64,000 nucleotides of DNA from Betaproteobacteria bacterium (GCA_947453725.1 CANGHH010000008.1:124001-188000); one strand, 5' to 3'; shown: positions 11,211 through 21,150, counted from the stretch's first letter. Notes: generated by a model from the letters alone, not told the origin. Program-made: numbers and translations.

Positions 11211-12554
11211 CTAGCGGCCGCCAGGTCGCGGTCGCGCGGCCATCCAGCGTTCGATCTCTTCCGGCCGCCGCGGCAGCCCGTCGGTGAGGTAGCGCGCGCC
11301 CGTCGGGGTGACGACGACCTGGTCCTCGATGCGCACGCCGAGACCCTTCTCGGGGATGTAGATGCCGGGTTCCAGCGTCAGCACCATGCCGACCTCGAGC
11401 GGCTCGTGCTGGGCGCCGGCGTCATGCACGTCCAGCCCGACGAAGTGGCCCAGGCCGTGGATGAAGTAGTCGCCGTAACCGGCCTCGTCGATGACCTTGC
11501 GTGCGGCCCTGTCGAGGTCCTCGTAGTGGACGCCCGGCCTGACCAGCGCGAAGGCCGCTTCCTGCGCCTTCAGCACAATGTCGTAGACCTTGCGCTGCTC
11601 GGCCGTGTAGCGGCCGTTGACCGGCAGCGTGCGCGTGATGTCGGTCGCGTAGTGGGCGTACTCGGCCGCCATGTCCATCAGCACCAGTTCGCCGTCCTGC
11701 ATCACGCGTTCGCTGCGCGGGTAGTGCAGGACGGTCGAGTTGAACCCCGAGCCGACGATGCTCTCGTACGCCGGCCGGCGGCTGCCGCGGACGCGCCAGA
11801 CGCGCTCGGCTTCGGCGCGCACCTCGCCTTCGGACACCCCGGCGCGCACCGCGGCCCAGGCGGCCAGATGGCCGGCCTCGGTGATGCGGATGCCGCGCTG
11901 CATCAGCGCCAGTTCTTCGCTGTCGTGGCGCGCGCGCAGCTGGGCCAGCGTCCAGCCCAGCGACTTGGTGCTGACGCCCGGCACGCGTTCCTGAACCTTG
12001 GCGTAGAGCTGCAGATCGCGCGGGCGGGCCTCGCCGGCGCCGGGCCGGGTGACCTGCCACAGCGTGGGCGAGCGGCTGGCGAGATCGACCACGCTGCGAA
12101 GCAGCCCGCCGCTGCGCAGGATGCGTTCGAAGCCGTACTTCGTTCGCAGCGCCGCCGCGATCGGCTCGCGCTCGCCGGTCCAGCGCTCGGCCTCGGGGTC
12201 GCGGCTGGGCAGGAACAGGAACTCGCGGTGGCTGCGTTCCTGCGGCGCGAGCACCAGCACCGCGCCCGCCTCCAGCACGCCCGTCAGGTAGAAGAAGTCG
12301 GCCGACTGCCGGTAGCCTGCAGCGTCCTCGCTGCCCTCCGCGTAGACCACCGCGACGCCGCTGCCCATGGCCTTCATCAGGGCCTCGCGGCGCGCGGCAT
12401 AGACGGCCGGGGACTGGGTCTGTGCCGGCTCCCGCAGCGCGGGCAGCGGCGGGTCTTCAGCGGCGACGGCCTGGTGGGCTGTGGCCAGGCCGAAGGCCAG
12501 TGCGAATGTGAGGGCGAGTGCGGGCAGGCAGGCTGCGGGTCGTGGTGTGTGCAT
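11211..12554 (-). CDS. secreted Xaa-Pro aminopeptidase (M24B)
   Basis: A 447-residue dinuclear-metal peptidase predicted to remove N-terminal residues preceding proline. A signal peptide with cleavage near residues 31-32 (AVA-AE) places it in the periplasm or outside the cell, unlike cytoplasmic PepP. The N-terminal creatinase-like domain is followed by the pita-bread domain with LMDMAAEYAHYATDITRT (two Asp ligands), HGLGHFVGLDVHD (His), TLEPGIYIPE (Glu) and RIEDQVVVT (Glu). All five metal ligands are present. It starts 26 bases after the S9 peptidase stop, so the two form an operon; proline-directed peptidases of these classes could act in sequence on peptides. Confidence 0.92.
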   Translation of the reverse strand: MHTPRPAACLPALALTFALAFGLATAHQAVAAEDPPLPALREPAQTQSPAVYAARREALMKAMGSGVAVVYAEGSEDAAGYRQSADFFYLTGVLEAGAVLVLAPQERSHREFLFLPSRDPEAERWTGEREPIAAALRTKYGFERILRSGGLLRSVVDLASRSPTLWQVTRPGAGEARPRDLQLYAKVQERVPGVSTKSLGWTLAQLRARHDSEELALMQRGIRITEAGHLAAWAAVRAGVSEGEVRAEAERVWRVRGSRRPAYESIVGSGFNSTVLHYPRSERVMQDGELVLMDMAAEYAHYATDITRTLPVNGRYTAEQRKVYDIVLKAQEAAFALVRPGVHYEDLDRAARKVIDEAGYGDYFIHGLGHFVGLDVHDAGAQHEPLEVGMVLTLEPGIYIPEKGLGVRIEDQVVVTPTGARYLTDGLPRRPEEIERWMAARPRPGGR

Positions 12555-12580
12555 GGGCAGTTTCCGGGGCGGGCGGCGCT

Positions 12581-14605
12581 TCAGTGCGGCGCGAAGTAAC
12601 GGTCGAACCAGGCCAGCGTCCGGCGTTCGACATCCGCCAGCGTGGACGGCTGGCGGAAGCCATGGCCTTCGCCCGGGTAGATCAGCGTCGAGGCGGGCAC
12701 GCCCAGTATCTGCAGGGCGCGGCCGAATTCCTGGGTCTGGGCGGGCGGGCATTCGAGGTCGGCGGCGCCGACGTAGCTGAGCGTCGGTGTCTTCACCTGA
12801 CGGATGAAGTTGATCGGCGACGACTTCGCGTAGACCGCCGGGTCGGCGTAGACCGTGGCGCCGAAGTAGGGCGGCATCCATTCGTTGATGCCGTTCTGGC
12901 CGTAGTAGGACTGCCAGTTGGCGATGCCGGCACCGGCCACCGCGGCCTTGAAGCGCTGGGTCTGCGTCACCGCCCACATGGTCATGAAGCCGCCGTAGCT
13001 GTGACCGGTGATCCCCAGGCGATCGGGGTCTATGGCCTGCGAGGCGATGGCCGCGTCGACGCCGGCCAGGATGTCGCGCAGGTCGCCGCCGCCGAAGTCC
13101 TGGGCATTCATCTGGGTGAAGGCTTCGCCCTGGCCGAAGCTGCCGCGCGGGTTGGGCAGCAGCATCGCGTAGCCCTTGTTCAGCAGCGCGTGCCAGGCGC
13201 CGCTGCCGATGAAGCGAGGCCGGTGCGCGGAGGCCGGGCCGCCGTGGACGGCGACGATCAGCGGCAGCTTGCCCGCGCCCGCACCTTGTGCGCCGCTGGC
13301 GGCCTGCTTCGGCAGCAGCAGCCAGCCCTGGATGGTCAGTCCGTCGCTCTGCCAGCTCAGGCTTTGCGCGCTGAAGGTCTGGTTGACCAGGGTCGCGTTG
13401 CGTCGCGTCAAGTCGCGCCAGTTGCCGGCCTGGCCGAGCTGGATCTCGGGCGCCCGGGTGTAGGACTCGTGCAGGCTGATTTCGGTGCCTGCCGGGCAGC
13501 CGCTGCAGGCCGCCAGCTCGCGCAGCGATTCGGCCGAACTCCACAAGGTGGTCGGTGTCGCCGGTGCGCGGCCTTCGCCCAGGTCGAGGCGCTGCGTCAG
13601 GTCGCCGGCCAGGGCGGTGGCCAGCAGGTGGCCATCGCTGCCGCGCCAGTCGATCGCCGACACCGAGGCCTTGATCCCGGGTGTCAGGTTGCGGGCCGCG
13701 CCGCCGCCGGTGGGCACGACGAAGACGTCGCCGCCAGTGGCGCCGAAATCGCTCATCAGGCCGACGATCAGCGCGGTGCGCTGGCCGTCCGGCGAGACCC
13801 TGGGGTGGGCCAGCTGCTCGCGCGCATTCGCCGGCGCGTAGAGCAGACGCTCCGCGGCCGGGTTGCGCGCGTTGTCGAAAGCATAGAGACGGGCGACCCA
13901 CCACAGGCGGTCGCCGTCACCGGGAGCTGCGGTGGCGACGAAGCCCTTCGCTGCCGGCATCCAGTCGTATTCGTAGACGTAGAGCCCGGGCCGCGAGATC
14001 CAGCGAAGTTGGGTCTGCCCCGGATCGAGCACCGCCAGCCGCTGCAGCGGCGGCAGCGCATCGATATCGCCAGTGACCGGTGCGCCGGCCTCGGTGGCAC
14101 CGACCTCTTTGGTCGCGCCCGCCGTGGCCAGCATCGCCAGTGCGCCGTCGGCGGCATAGCGCATGGACTTGATGGTGCCGTCGAAATCGAGCAGCTTGTT
14201 CGGCTGGGCGCCGGCGTTCGGTGCCACCCGGTAGACCGAGCGCGCGTGGCTGCCCGGCGTGCGCAGCGCAAAGCTCAGCTGCTGGGCGTCAGGCGCCCAG
14301 GCCGGCGAACTGGGCCAACATTCGGGCACCGCGCCGCAGGGCAGGGGCACCGCCAACTCGCGGCTGCCGTCGGCGCTGCGGATGAGCAGCTCGCGCACCA
14401 CCGGCGATCCGCCCTGCGCCGACAGGTCGCCCTCGACCGAGGCCACCCAGCGTCCGTCGGGCGAGATCGCCAGCTCCAGGTAGGCGCGTTGCGCCGGGCT
14501 GGCCGCCCCGGCGTTGCCGCAGGCCAGCAGCAGCGCGCCGAAGGCCGTCCAGCCCCAGCGGCTGGCAGCGTCTCGCCGGGTTGGGTACTCGCCGTGAGCG
14601 CGCAT
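12581..14605 (-). CDS. S9 family serine peptidase (acylaminoacyl/prolyl oligopeptidase-like)
   Basis: A 674-residue peptidase with an N-terminal export signal (WTAFGALLLACGNAGA, ending near 35), a beta-propeller-like middle region with ISPDGRW and VSPDGQRTAL repeats, and a C-terminal alpha/beta-hydrolase domain. The catalytic triad is visible: GHSYGG (Ser), YVGAADLECPP (Asp) and GEGHGF (His). GxxG context HGGPASAH fits the oxyanion region of S9C-type enzymes. It is the first recognisable enzyme after the LexA-controlled promoter at 14.8 kb. The 80-base gap lacks an obvious terminator, so SOS-linked read-through is possible. Substrate is unknown beyond oligopeptides. Confidence 0.92.
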   Translation of the reverse strand: MRAHGEYPTRRDAASRWGWTAFGALLLACGNAGAASPAQRAYLELAISPDGRWVASVEGDLSAQGGSPVVRELLIRSADGSRELAVPLPCGAVPECWPSSPAWAPDAQQLSFALRTPGSHARSVYRVAPNAGAQPNKLLDFDGTIKSMRYAADGALAMLATAGATKEVGATEAGAPVTGDIDALPPLQRLAVLDPGQTQLRWISRPGLYVYEYDWMPAAKGFVATAAPGDGDRLWWVARLYAFDNARNPAAERLLYAPANAREQLAHPRVSPDGQRTALIVGLMSDFGATGGDVFVVPTGGGAARNLTPGIKASVSAIDWRGSDGHLLATALAGDLTQRLDLGEGRAPATPTTLWSSAESLRELAACSGCPAGTEISLHESYTRAPEIQLGQAGNWRDLTRRNATLVNQTFSAQSLSWQSDGLTIQGWLLLPKQAASGAQGAGAGKLPLIVAVHGGPASAHRPRFIGSGAWHALLNKGYAMLLPNPRGSFGQGEAFTQMNAQDFGGGDLRDILAGVDAAIASQAIDPDRLGITGHSYGGFMTMWAVTQTQRFKAAVAGAGIANWQSYYGQNGINEWMPPYFGATVYADPAVYAKSSPINFIRQVKTPTLSYVGAADLECPPAQTQEFGRALQILGVPASTLIYPGEGHGFRQPSTLADVERRTLAWFDRYFAPH

Positions 14606-14685
14606 GGTTCAAGTCTCTCGCTGAGGTGGATGAAGCCGCGGACTCTAGCGCAGGCTTGCTCGGCGGCGCTGTCGGGCCTGGCGCC

Positions 14686-14781
14686 TCAGAACCAGGCCCA
14701 GACCCGGTGCAGCCAGGGCGGCAGGCGATCGGTTTTCGGGCTGTAGTGTTGGCGGTAGTGTTGGCGGTGGGTGCTGTTCAT
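14686..14781 (-). CDS. putative SOS-controlled 31-residue small protein
   Basis: A short open frame beginning MNSTHRQHYRQHY and ending PPWLHRVWAWF. I recognise no family. Support for translation is the AGGAGA ribosome-binding site (14792-14787) with a 5-base spacer to ATG, sitting directly behind a complete promoter with a near-perfect LexA box. The peptide is basic and His/Arg/Tyr-rich at the start and aromatic (three Trp) at the end. It has no full transmembrane helix but could form a membrane-surface helix. A 12-base perfect tandem repeat (14743-14766) encodes the RQHYRQHY duplication. By position it resembles other SOS-induced micro-proteins (SidA, TisB), but no sequence relationship is claimed. 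Confidence 0.6.
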   Translation of the reverse strand: MNSTHRQHYRQHYSPKTDRLPPWLHRVWAWF

Positions 14782-14800
14782 CGGGGTCTCCTGTTTGCCA

Positions 14801-14820
14801 TACTGTACAAAACAACAGTA
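14801..14820 (-). promoter_or_regulatory. LexA (SOS) box
   Basis: The 20 bases read TACTGT-N8-ACAGTA with fully symmetric half-sites. Symmetry extends one further dinucleotide on each side (CATACTGT...ACAGTATG, 14799-14822). This matches the CTGT-N8-ACAG LexA consensus used by E. coli and many beta/gammaproteobacteria. It overlaps the -10 and fills most of the spacer of the promoter driving the 31-codon frame, the classic arrangement for repression. LexA itself is not encoded in this window. Confidence 0.85.
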
Positions 14821-14830
14821 TGGCTGACAA
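14802..14830 (-). promoter_or_regulatory. sigma-70 promoter under LexA control
   Basis: Reading leftward: -35 TTGTCA (14830-14825, 5 of 6 match), an exactly 17-base spacer, then -10 TACAGT (14807-14802, 4 of 6). The predicted start is near 14795, giving a leader of about 14 bases that carries the AGGAGA ribosome-binding site. The downstream S9 and M24 peptidase genes could be served by the same transcript. Confidence 0.7.
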
Positions 14831-14875
14831 GCCCGATTTCAGGTCCCGCCCAGCGACCCTCACTGGGCCCAGCGC

Positions 14876-16927
14876 TCAGGGCTGTCCGTAGCGCTGCGCC
14901 AGCGCGCCGATCAGCCGCACCAGCCCGTCGAGGTCGCGCTGGTCCAGCACTTCGACCGGCGAATGCGAGTAGCGACCGGGCCACGACAGGCCGACGTCGA
15001 TGGCGCCGCGCGCGGCGAAGGCCGAGGCGTCGGTGCCGCCCTGCGTCACGTTGACCTGCAGCGGAATGCGCTCGGCCTCGGCCAGCGCCGTGATACGGCT
15101 GATGACCGCAGCCGGCACCACGGTGCGGCTGTCCAGGCCGCGCAGCACCGGGCCGTTGCCGAGCGGCGCGTGGGCCAGGTAGGGCAGGTCCAGCGGCGCC
15201 GCGGTCGAGACGAAGGTGTCGATCGCGAAGGCCACCTGCGGCCGCAGGCGTTCGGCCAGCGCGCGGGCCCCGCCCAGGCCGACTTCCTCGTCCACGCTGA
15301 AGGCGAAAGTCACGCGGTTGGCCACCTTCGCGGGGTCGATCTGGCGCAAGGCCAGCAGCAGCGCAGCCACGCCGGCGCGGTCGTCCATCGAACGGCCGCT
15401 GGCCCGCGGCGGCGCCAGACCGACCAGGGCCTTGCGCACGGTCAGTGTCTGCCCGACCTGGACCCCCAGGGCGCGCGTCTCGGCGGCCGTCCGGGTGCCG
15501 AAATAAAGGCCCAGGCTGGCCAGTTCGGGCTGGCCCCGGGTGGCGCTGCCGTAAGCCGTGCGCGGCGAGATGACCGCTGCCACCGCACCGCCGGGCGTCA
15601 TCACGCGCACCGGATGGGCCTCGTACAGCGACAGGTAGACGCCGCCGGCGACCTGGATGGCGGCGCTGCCGTCGTCGCGGATGGCGGTGACCTCGAAGCC
15701 GACCTCGTCCATGTGGGCGATGAACAGCAGATCCTGGCCGCCCTGGCCGAAACTGACCGTGATGTTGCCCTTGGCGTCGACCTCGGGTCGGGCCCAGGCC
15801 GGCAGCAGGCCGAGGACCACCTGGCGCACGGGCGCTTCGGCACCCGAAACGCCGTAGGACTCGATCAGCGGCTGCAGCACCGTGTAGCTGCCGGTCAGCG
15901 GGGCCGGCCGGTTGCCGATTGCGGGCCCTGCGGCGGCATTGGCAGTGGCGCCATCGGCCGCGCCAGCCCGCCAGGCGGCCAAGCCGGCGCCAGCGGCCAG
16001 TTCGCCGGCCAGCCGCGTGATGTCGGCCGTGGCCACGACCTCGACCGGCGTGTCGGCGAACAAGACCGGCACCGCCGCGGTCGACAGGACCACGCCGGCC
16101 CAGCCGGCCGGCGCTTCGGGCAACGCGCCGCCGCGGCCGATCAGCACCGCGCTTTGCGGCCGGATCGCTTGCGCCAGGCGCGCCAGACCGCGGCCGCCGA
16201 ACTGCGTTTGCGTGACCCAGGCCAGTGTCAGTGTGCCCGGCACCGCCGTATCGCCAGGCAGGCCGCGCAAGACCTCGACCAGGGCCTGCGCGCCGGCGCG
16301 CAGCTGGCTGGCGACGCCGGCCACGTGGCCCTGGGCCAGCAACTGGCTGCGTTCGCGCAGGCTGACGGCGTCCAGCATGCGGATGCCCAGCGCAGCGACG
16401 CCGGCGGCGTTGCTGGCGCCGACGTCGACCCACAGGTCCTGCAGGTCCTTGATGCGCGCCACCTCGGCGGCTGCGGTCAGTCGGCTGAGGTGGGTCGACG
16501 GCGTGGCGGTGACCCCGTCGACCAGCCGGCCCGAGGCCGTGCTGACCTGCACCGGCTGGCCGACCATGAACTGGTCGCGCAGCGGCTGCGCCACGGCGGC
16601 CGGGCCGGTGGTGTGCCGGTGCAGGCGCAGGAAGCCGTCGTCGGTGATGCGCGAGACGACGTAGCCCGGCTCGTCCAGCGCCGCCACCAGGGCCAGGTGG
16701 GGCTCGCCGCGGCCCAGGGTGAGGCGCAGATTGCCGGCCTCGTCGACCGTCGCGCGGGCCTGCGCCCAGGCCGGCAACTGGCCGCGCACGGCCTCGCGAA
16801 CCGCGTCTTCGTGCCCGGCGACGCCGGCGGTCTGCAGCAGTGGCAGGAAGCGCTGTGCCAGGTCCTGCGCCCAGGCCCCCTGATTGGCGAGCAACAGGAT
16901 GACGGTGGCGAGCAGACGGGTGCGCAT
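14876..16927 (-). CDS. secreted double-length M42-type aminopeptidase with a degenerate first copy
   Basis: A 683-residue exported protein (signal peptide MRTRLLATVILLLANQGAWA) built from two tandem M42 glutamyl-aminopeptidase-like units. The second unit (about 344-683) keeps the active-site set: AHMDEVGFEV (His/Asp near 405), SMDDRAG (Asp near 513), VDEEVGLGGA (Glu pair near 545), IDTFVS (Asp) and YSHSPVE (His near 655). In the first unit the matching places read AALDEPGYV without the His, VTQTQFGGRG instead of the Glu pair, and no DDRAG, so it cannot bind the metals normally. Family members are usually about 350 residues. ATG at 16927 gives the signal peptide. Peptide substrate inferred. 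Confidence 0.85.
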   Translation of the reverse strand: MRTRLLATVILLLANQGAWAQDLAQRFLPLLQTAGVAGHEDAVREAVRGQLPAWAQARATVDEAGNLRLTLGRGEPHLALVAALDEPGYVVSRITDDGFLRLHRHTTGPAAVAQPLRDQFMVGQPVQVSTASGRLVDGVTATPSTHLSRLTAAAEVARIKDLQDLWVDVGASNAAGVAALGIRMLDAVSLRERSQLLAQGHVAGVASQLRAGAQALVEVLRGLPGDTAVPGTLTLAWVTQTQFGGRGLARLAQAIRPQSAVLIGRGGALPEAPAGWAGVVLSTAAVPVLFADTPVEVVATADITRLAGELAAGAGLAAWRAGAADGATANAAAGPAIGNRPAPLTGSYTVLQPLIESYGVSGAEAPVRQVVLGLLPAWARPEVDAKGNITVSFGQGGQDLLFIAHMDEVGFEVTAIRDDGSAAIQVAGGVYLSLYEAHPVRVMTPGGAVAAVISPRTAYGSATRGQPELASLGLYFGTRTAAETRALGVQVGQTLTVRKALVGLAPPRASGRSMDDRAGVAALLLALRQIDPAKVANRVTFAFSVDEEVGLGGARALAERLRPQVAFAIDTFVSTAAPLDLPYLAHAPLGNGPVLRGLDSRTVVPAAVISRITALAEAERIPLQVNVTQGGTDASAFAARGAIDVGLSWPGRYSHSPVEVLDQRDLDGLVRLIGALAQRYGQP

Positions 16928-17049
16928 GTCGAGAGCCGGACAACAAGGGGCGCCGACGATAACGCAGCCCCCTTCGCCGTCCGCGCGCGGCCCCGGCGCA
17001 GCCACGCTATCGTTGCGGCCTCTGCCGCGCTGGCCGTCGAAAGCTGTTG

Positions 17050-18201
<1,152 letters not shown>

Positions 18202-18213
18202 AACAGGCGTCCG

Positions 18214-21144
18214 ATGCACCACGGCCCGATGTCCCTGGCCAGGCGCACGCTGTGCGCCTCCGCCGCCGCCTTGGCGGCCAGCGCGCTGCTGGCCTTGCCC
18301 GCCCGCGCCCTGGAGGCGCCGGCGGCACCGTCCGTCCTGCTGCCGTCGGGGCTGTCCACGTCGCCGATGGCCTTGAACGGGGCCGTGCTGCAGGAGCTGA
18401 ATCCGGGGCTGGCGGCGTATCCGCGCTTCGTCGCCGGCCAGGCCGTCAAGTCCCAGCTCAGCCCCGACGGCCGCACGCTGGCGGTGCTGTGCGCCGGGCA
18501 GAACTCGCTGTTCAAGCCCGACGGCACGGTGGATGTGGCCAGCTCGACACAGTTCATCTTCCTCTACGACGTGGCCGGCGGCCACCAGGCCCGGCCGGTC
18601 CTGCGCCAGGTCATCCCGCAGACCAATGCCCATGTCGGCCTGGCCTTCGCGCCCGACGGTGCCACCCTCTACGCGGCCGGCGGCAGCGACGATGCGGTGT
18701 ATGCCTATGCCCAGACCGACGGCCGCTGGGCCCCCGCGGCCCGCATCGAGCTGGGCCATGGGCTGCCGGCCGCGCGCCAGGGCCTGGGTCCGAAGGTGCA
18801 GCCCAACGCCAGCGGGCTGGCGGTGTCGGCCGATGGCAGGACCCTGGTGGTGGCCAACAACTACAACGACTCGATCAGCGTGATCGACACCGCCACGCGC
18901 ACGGTCCGCTACGAGCACGACCTGCGGCCTTTCGCGGCCGGCAATGAGGGCCGCGAGGGCGCCGCCGGCGGCAGCTACCCCTTTGCGGTCCTCATCCAGG
19001 GCAATGCCACCGCCTATGTCTCGTCGGCGCGCGACCGCGAGGTGGTCGTGCTGGACATCGGCGCGCCCGACGCCGCCCGCCTGCTGGCCCGCGTGCGGCT
19101 GGACGGCAATGCGCTGGGCATGGCGCTGGACGCCGCCGGTGCCCGGCTGTATGTCGCCCAGGACAATGCCGACCAGGTCGCGGTGATCGACACCCGCAGC
19201 CGGGCGGTGGTGGCCCGGATCGACGCCCGCGCGCCGGCCGGCCTGCTGGCCGGCCATCCGCAGACTGGCGCCGCGACCTTCGCGGTGACGCTGTCGCGCG
19301 ACGGCAAGACGCTGTATGCGGTCAACAGCGGCGCCAACGCGCTGGCCGTGATTCCGCTCGAAGGCCCGCAGGCGCTGGCGGTGACGGGCCTGATCCCGAC
19401 GGCCTACGAACCCCACGACCTCAGCTTCAGCGCCGATGGCCGCTGGCTGTACATCCTCAGCGGCAAGAGCTCCACCGGCCCCAACCCCGGCCACCTGAGC
19501 GGGCAGACGGCCAGCCTGCGCGAGACCCAGTACCCCGGCGGCAACGCGGCGGCGGCGGCCCAGGCGCGGGCCAGCAACGACTACCAGTTCCAGCTGGAGC
19601 GGGCCTCGCTGCTCAGCGCGCCGGTGCCGACGGCGGCCGAGTTGCCGGCCCTGACCGCCCGCGTCGCGCTGAACAACCACTACGGGGCGCGACCCTCGGC
19701 CAGCGACGCCCGGGTGATGGACTTCCTGCGCCAGCGCATCCGGCACATCATCTACGTGATCAAGGAAAACCGCACCTTCGACCAGATCCTGGGTGACCTG
19801 AAGAATGGGGCGCGTGCCGACCCCCGCCTGGTGCAGTTCGGTGAACGCATCACGCCCAATTTCCACCGCCTGGCGACGCAGTTCGTCACGCTGGACAACT
19901 TCATGGACCCCGGCGACGGCAGCATGGACGGCTGGTCGTGGGCGCTGCAGGGGCGGGTCACCAACACCGAGGCCCTCACCCAGCAGATCAACTACGCGGC
20001 GGTCAACCGCGGCCTGTCCTACGAGTCGGAAGGCACCAACCGCAACGTGCCGGTGAACCTGGCCACCACCGCCCAGCGCGACGCCGTGGCCGGGCCGGCG
20101 GGCACCGCCAACTACAGCCAGGCAACCGCCGGGCTGCCCGGCGGCACGGCCAACCTGCTGGCCGGCACCGGCAACCACGCTTCGGCCGACGCACCTTTCG
20201 GCATCCAGCAGGGCAGCATCTTCAGCGCCGTGCTGCAGGCCGGCAAGACGGTGCGCAACTACGGCTTCCTGGTCAACAACATCGGCAGCGCCGGCGCCCG
20301 CGCCCGGCCCGTCAGCGACCCGCACGCCGCCGGGCTGGTGCAGGTCGGGCCGCTGGACGCCCAGCTGGCGCCGCTGACCGACCTGTACTACCGCGGCTAC
20401 GACCTGAATGTCCCGGACCTGTGGCGCTACCACGAGTGGCGGCGCGAGTTCGACCAGTTCGTGGCCCAGGGCACGCTGCCCCATCTGTCGCTGGTGCGCA
20501 TGGGCAACGACCACATGGGCGCCTTCGCCACGGCAATGGCCGGCGTGAACACACCGGAAACCCAGCAGGCCGACAACGACCTGGCCGTCGGTCGTCTGGT
20601 GGAAGCCGTCGCGAACAGCCCTTACGCCGCCAGCACGCTGATCCTGGTCACCGAGGACGACTGCCAGGACGGCCCCGACCATGTCGACTCGCACCGCGCC
20701 ACCACCTACGTCGCGGGTCCCTACGTCAAGCAGGGGCAGGTGGTCGGCACGCGCTACAGCCAGGTCAATCTGCTGCGCACCATCGAGGACCTCCTGGGCA
20801 CCCAGCACATCAACCTGAACACCGCCTTCCAGCGGCCGATGGCCGACCTGTTCGACATCGACGGCCCGGGCCTGTGGACCTACGAGGCTGTCGCGTCGAC
20901 GGTGCTGAAGACCACCCAGCTTGACCTGGCCAAGGGCACGGCGCAGCTGAAGTTCGCCGCAGGCCGTGATGTCAAGCCGCGGCACAGCGCCGCCTACTGG
21001 GCCAGGGCCACCGCTGGCATGGACTTCAGCGAGGCCGATGAGGTGCCGGTGGCTCGCTTCAACCGGGTGTTGTGGCAGGGCTTGCGCCCCGGCCAGCGTT
21101 ACCCGGCACTGGTCGGCAGCCCGGCCCCTCCGACACCGCACTGA
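18214..21144 (+). CDS. YVTN beta-propeller / phosphoesterase fusion protein
   Basis: A 976-residue exported protein (ARRTLCASAAALAASALLALPARA signal, twin-arginine-like). Residues about 75-470 are a beta-propeller with repeats such as LSPDGRTLAVL, FAPDGATLYAAG, VSADGRTLVVANNYNDSISVID and LSRDGKTLYAVNSGAN. Residues about 505-940 are a phosphoesterase domain of the phospholipase C/AcpA type with IYVIKENRTFDQILGD, DPGDGSMDGWSW and LVTEDDCQDGPDHVDSHR. This fusion architecture is known in Burkholderiales and is annotated as bifunctional propeller/alkaline phosphatase; the substrate is not established. It is followed after 6 bases by the M20 peptidase gene. A later start at 18229 is equally possible. 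Confidence 0.88.
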   Translation: MHHGPMSLARRTLCASAAALAASALLALPARALEAPAAPSVLLPSGLSTSPMALNGAVLQELNPGLAAYPRFVAGQAVKSQLSPDGRTLAVLCAGQNSLFKPDGTVDVASSTQFIFLYDVAGGHQARPVLRQVIPQTNAHVGLAFAPDGATLYAAGGSDDAVYAYAQTDGRWAPAARIELGHGLPAARQGLGPKVQPNASGLAVSADGRTLVVANNYNDSISVIDTATRTVRYEHDLRPFAAGNEGREGAAGGSYPFAVLIQGNATAYVSSARDREVVVLDIGAPDAARLLARVRLDGNALGMALDAAGARLYVAQDNADQVAVIDTRSRAVVARIDARAPAGLLAGHPQTGAATFAVTLSRDGKTLYAVNSGANALAVIPLEGPQALAVTGLIPTAYEPHDLSFSADGRWLYILSGKSSTGPNPGHLSGQTASLRETQYPGGNAAAAAQARASNDYQFQLERASLLSAPVPTAAELPALTARVALNNHYGARPSASDARVMDFLRQRIRHIIYVIKENRTFDQILGDLKNGARADPRLVQFGERITPNFHRLATQFVTLDNFMDPGDGSMDGWSWALQGRVTNTEALTQQINYAAVNRGLSYESEGTNRNVPVNLATTAQRDAVAGPAGTANYSQATAGLPGGTANLLAGTGNHASADAPFGIQQGSIFSAVLQAGKTVRNYGFLVNNIGSAGARARPVSDPHAAGLVQVGPLDAQLAPLTDLYYRGYDLNVPDLWRYHEWRREFDQFVAQGTLPHLSLVRMGNDHMGAFATAMAGVNTPETQQADNDLAVGRLVEAVANSPYAASTLILVTEDDCQDGPDHVDSHRATTYVAGPYVKQGQVVGTRYSQVNLLRTIEDLLGTQHINLNTAFQRPMADLFDIDGPGLWTYEAVASTVLKTTQLDLAKGTAQLKFAAGRDVKPRHSAAYWARATAGMDFSEADEVPVARFNRVLWQGLRPGQRYPALVGSPAPPTPH

Positions 21145-21150
21145 CACCGC

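Noticed and set aside
14645-14863. A 72-codon minus-strand frame overlapping the micro-protein in another phase.
   Set aside because: It would begin upstream of the predicted promoter and LexA box, lacks a ribosome-binding site and shows no motif; the 31-codon frame has the proper signals.
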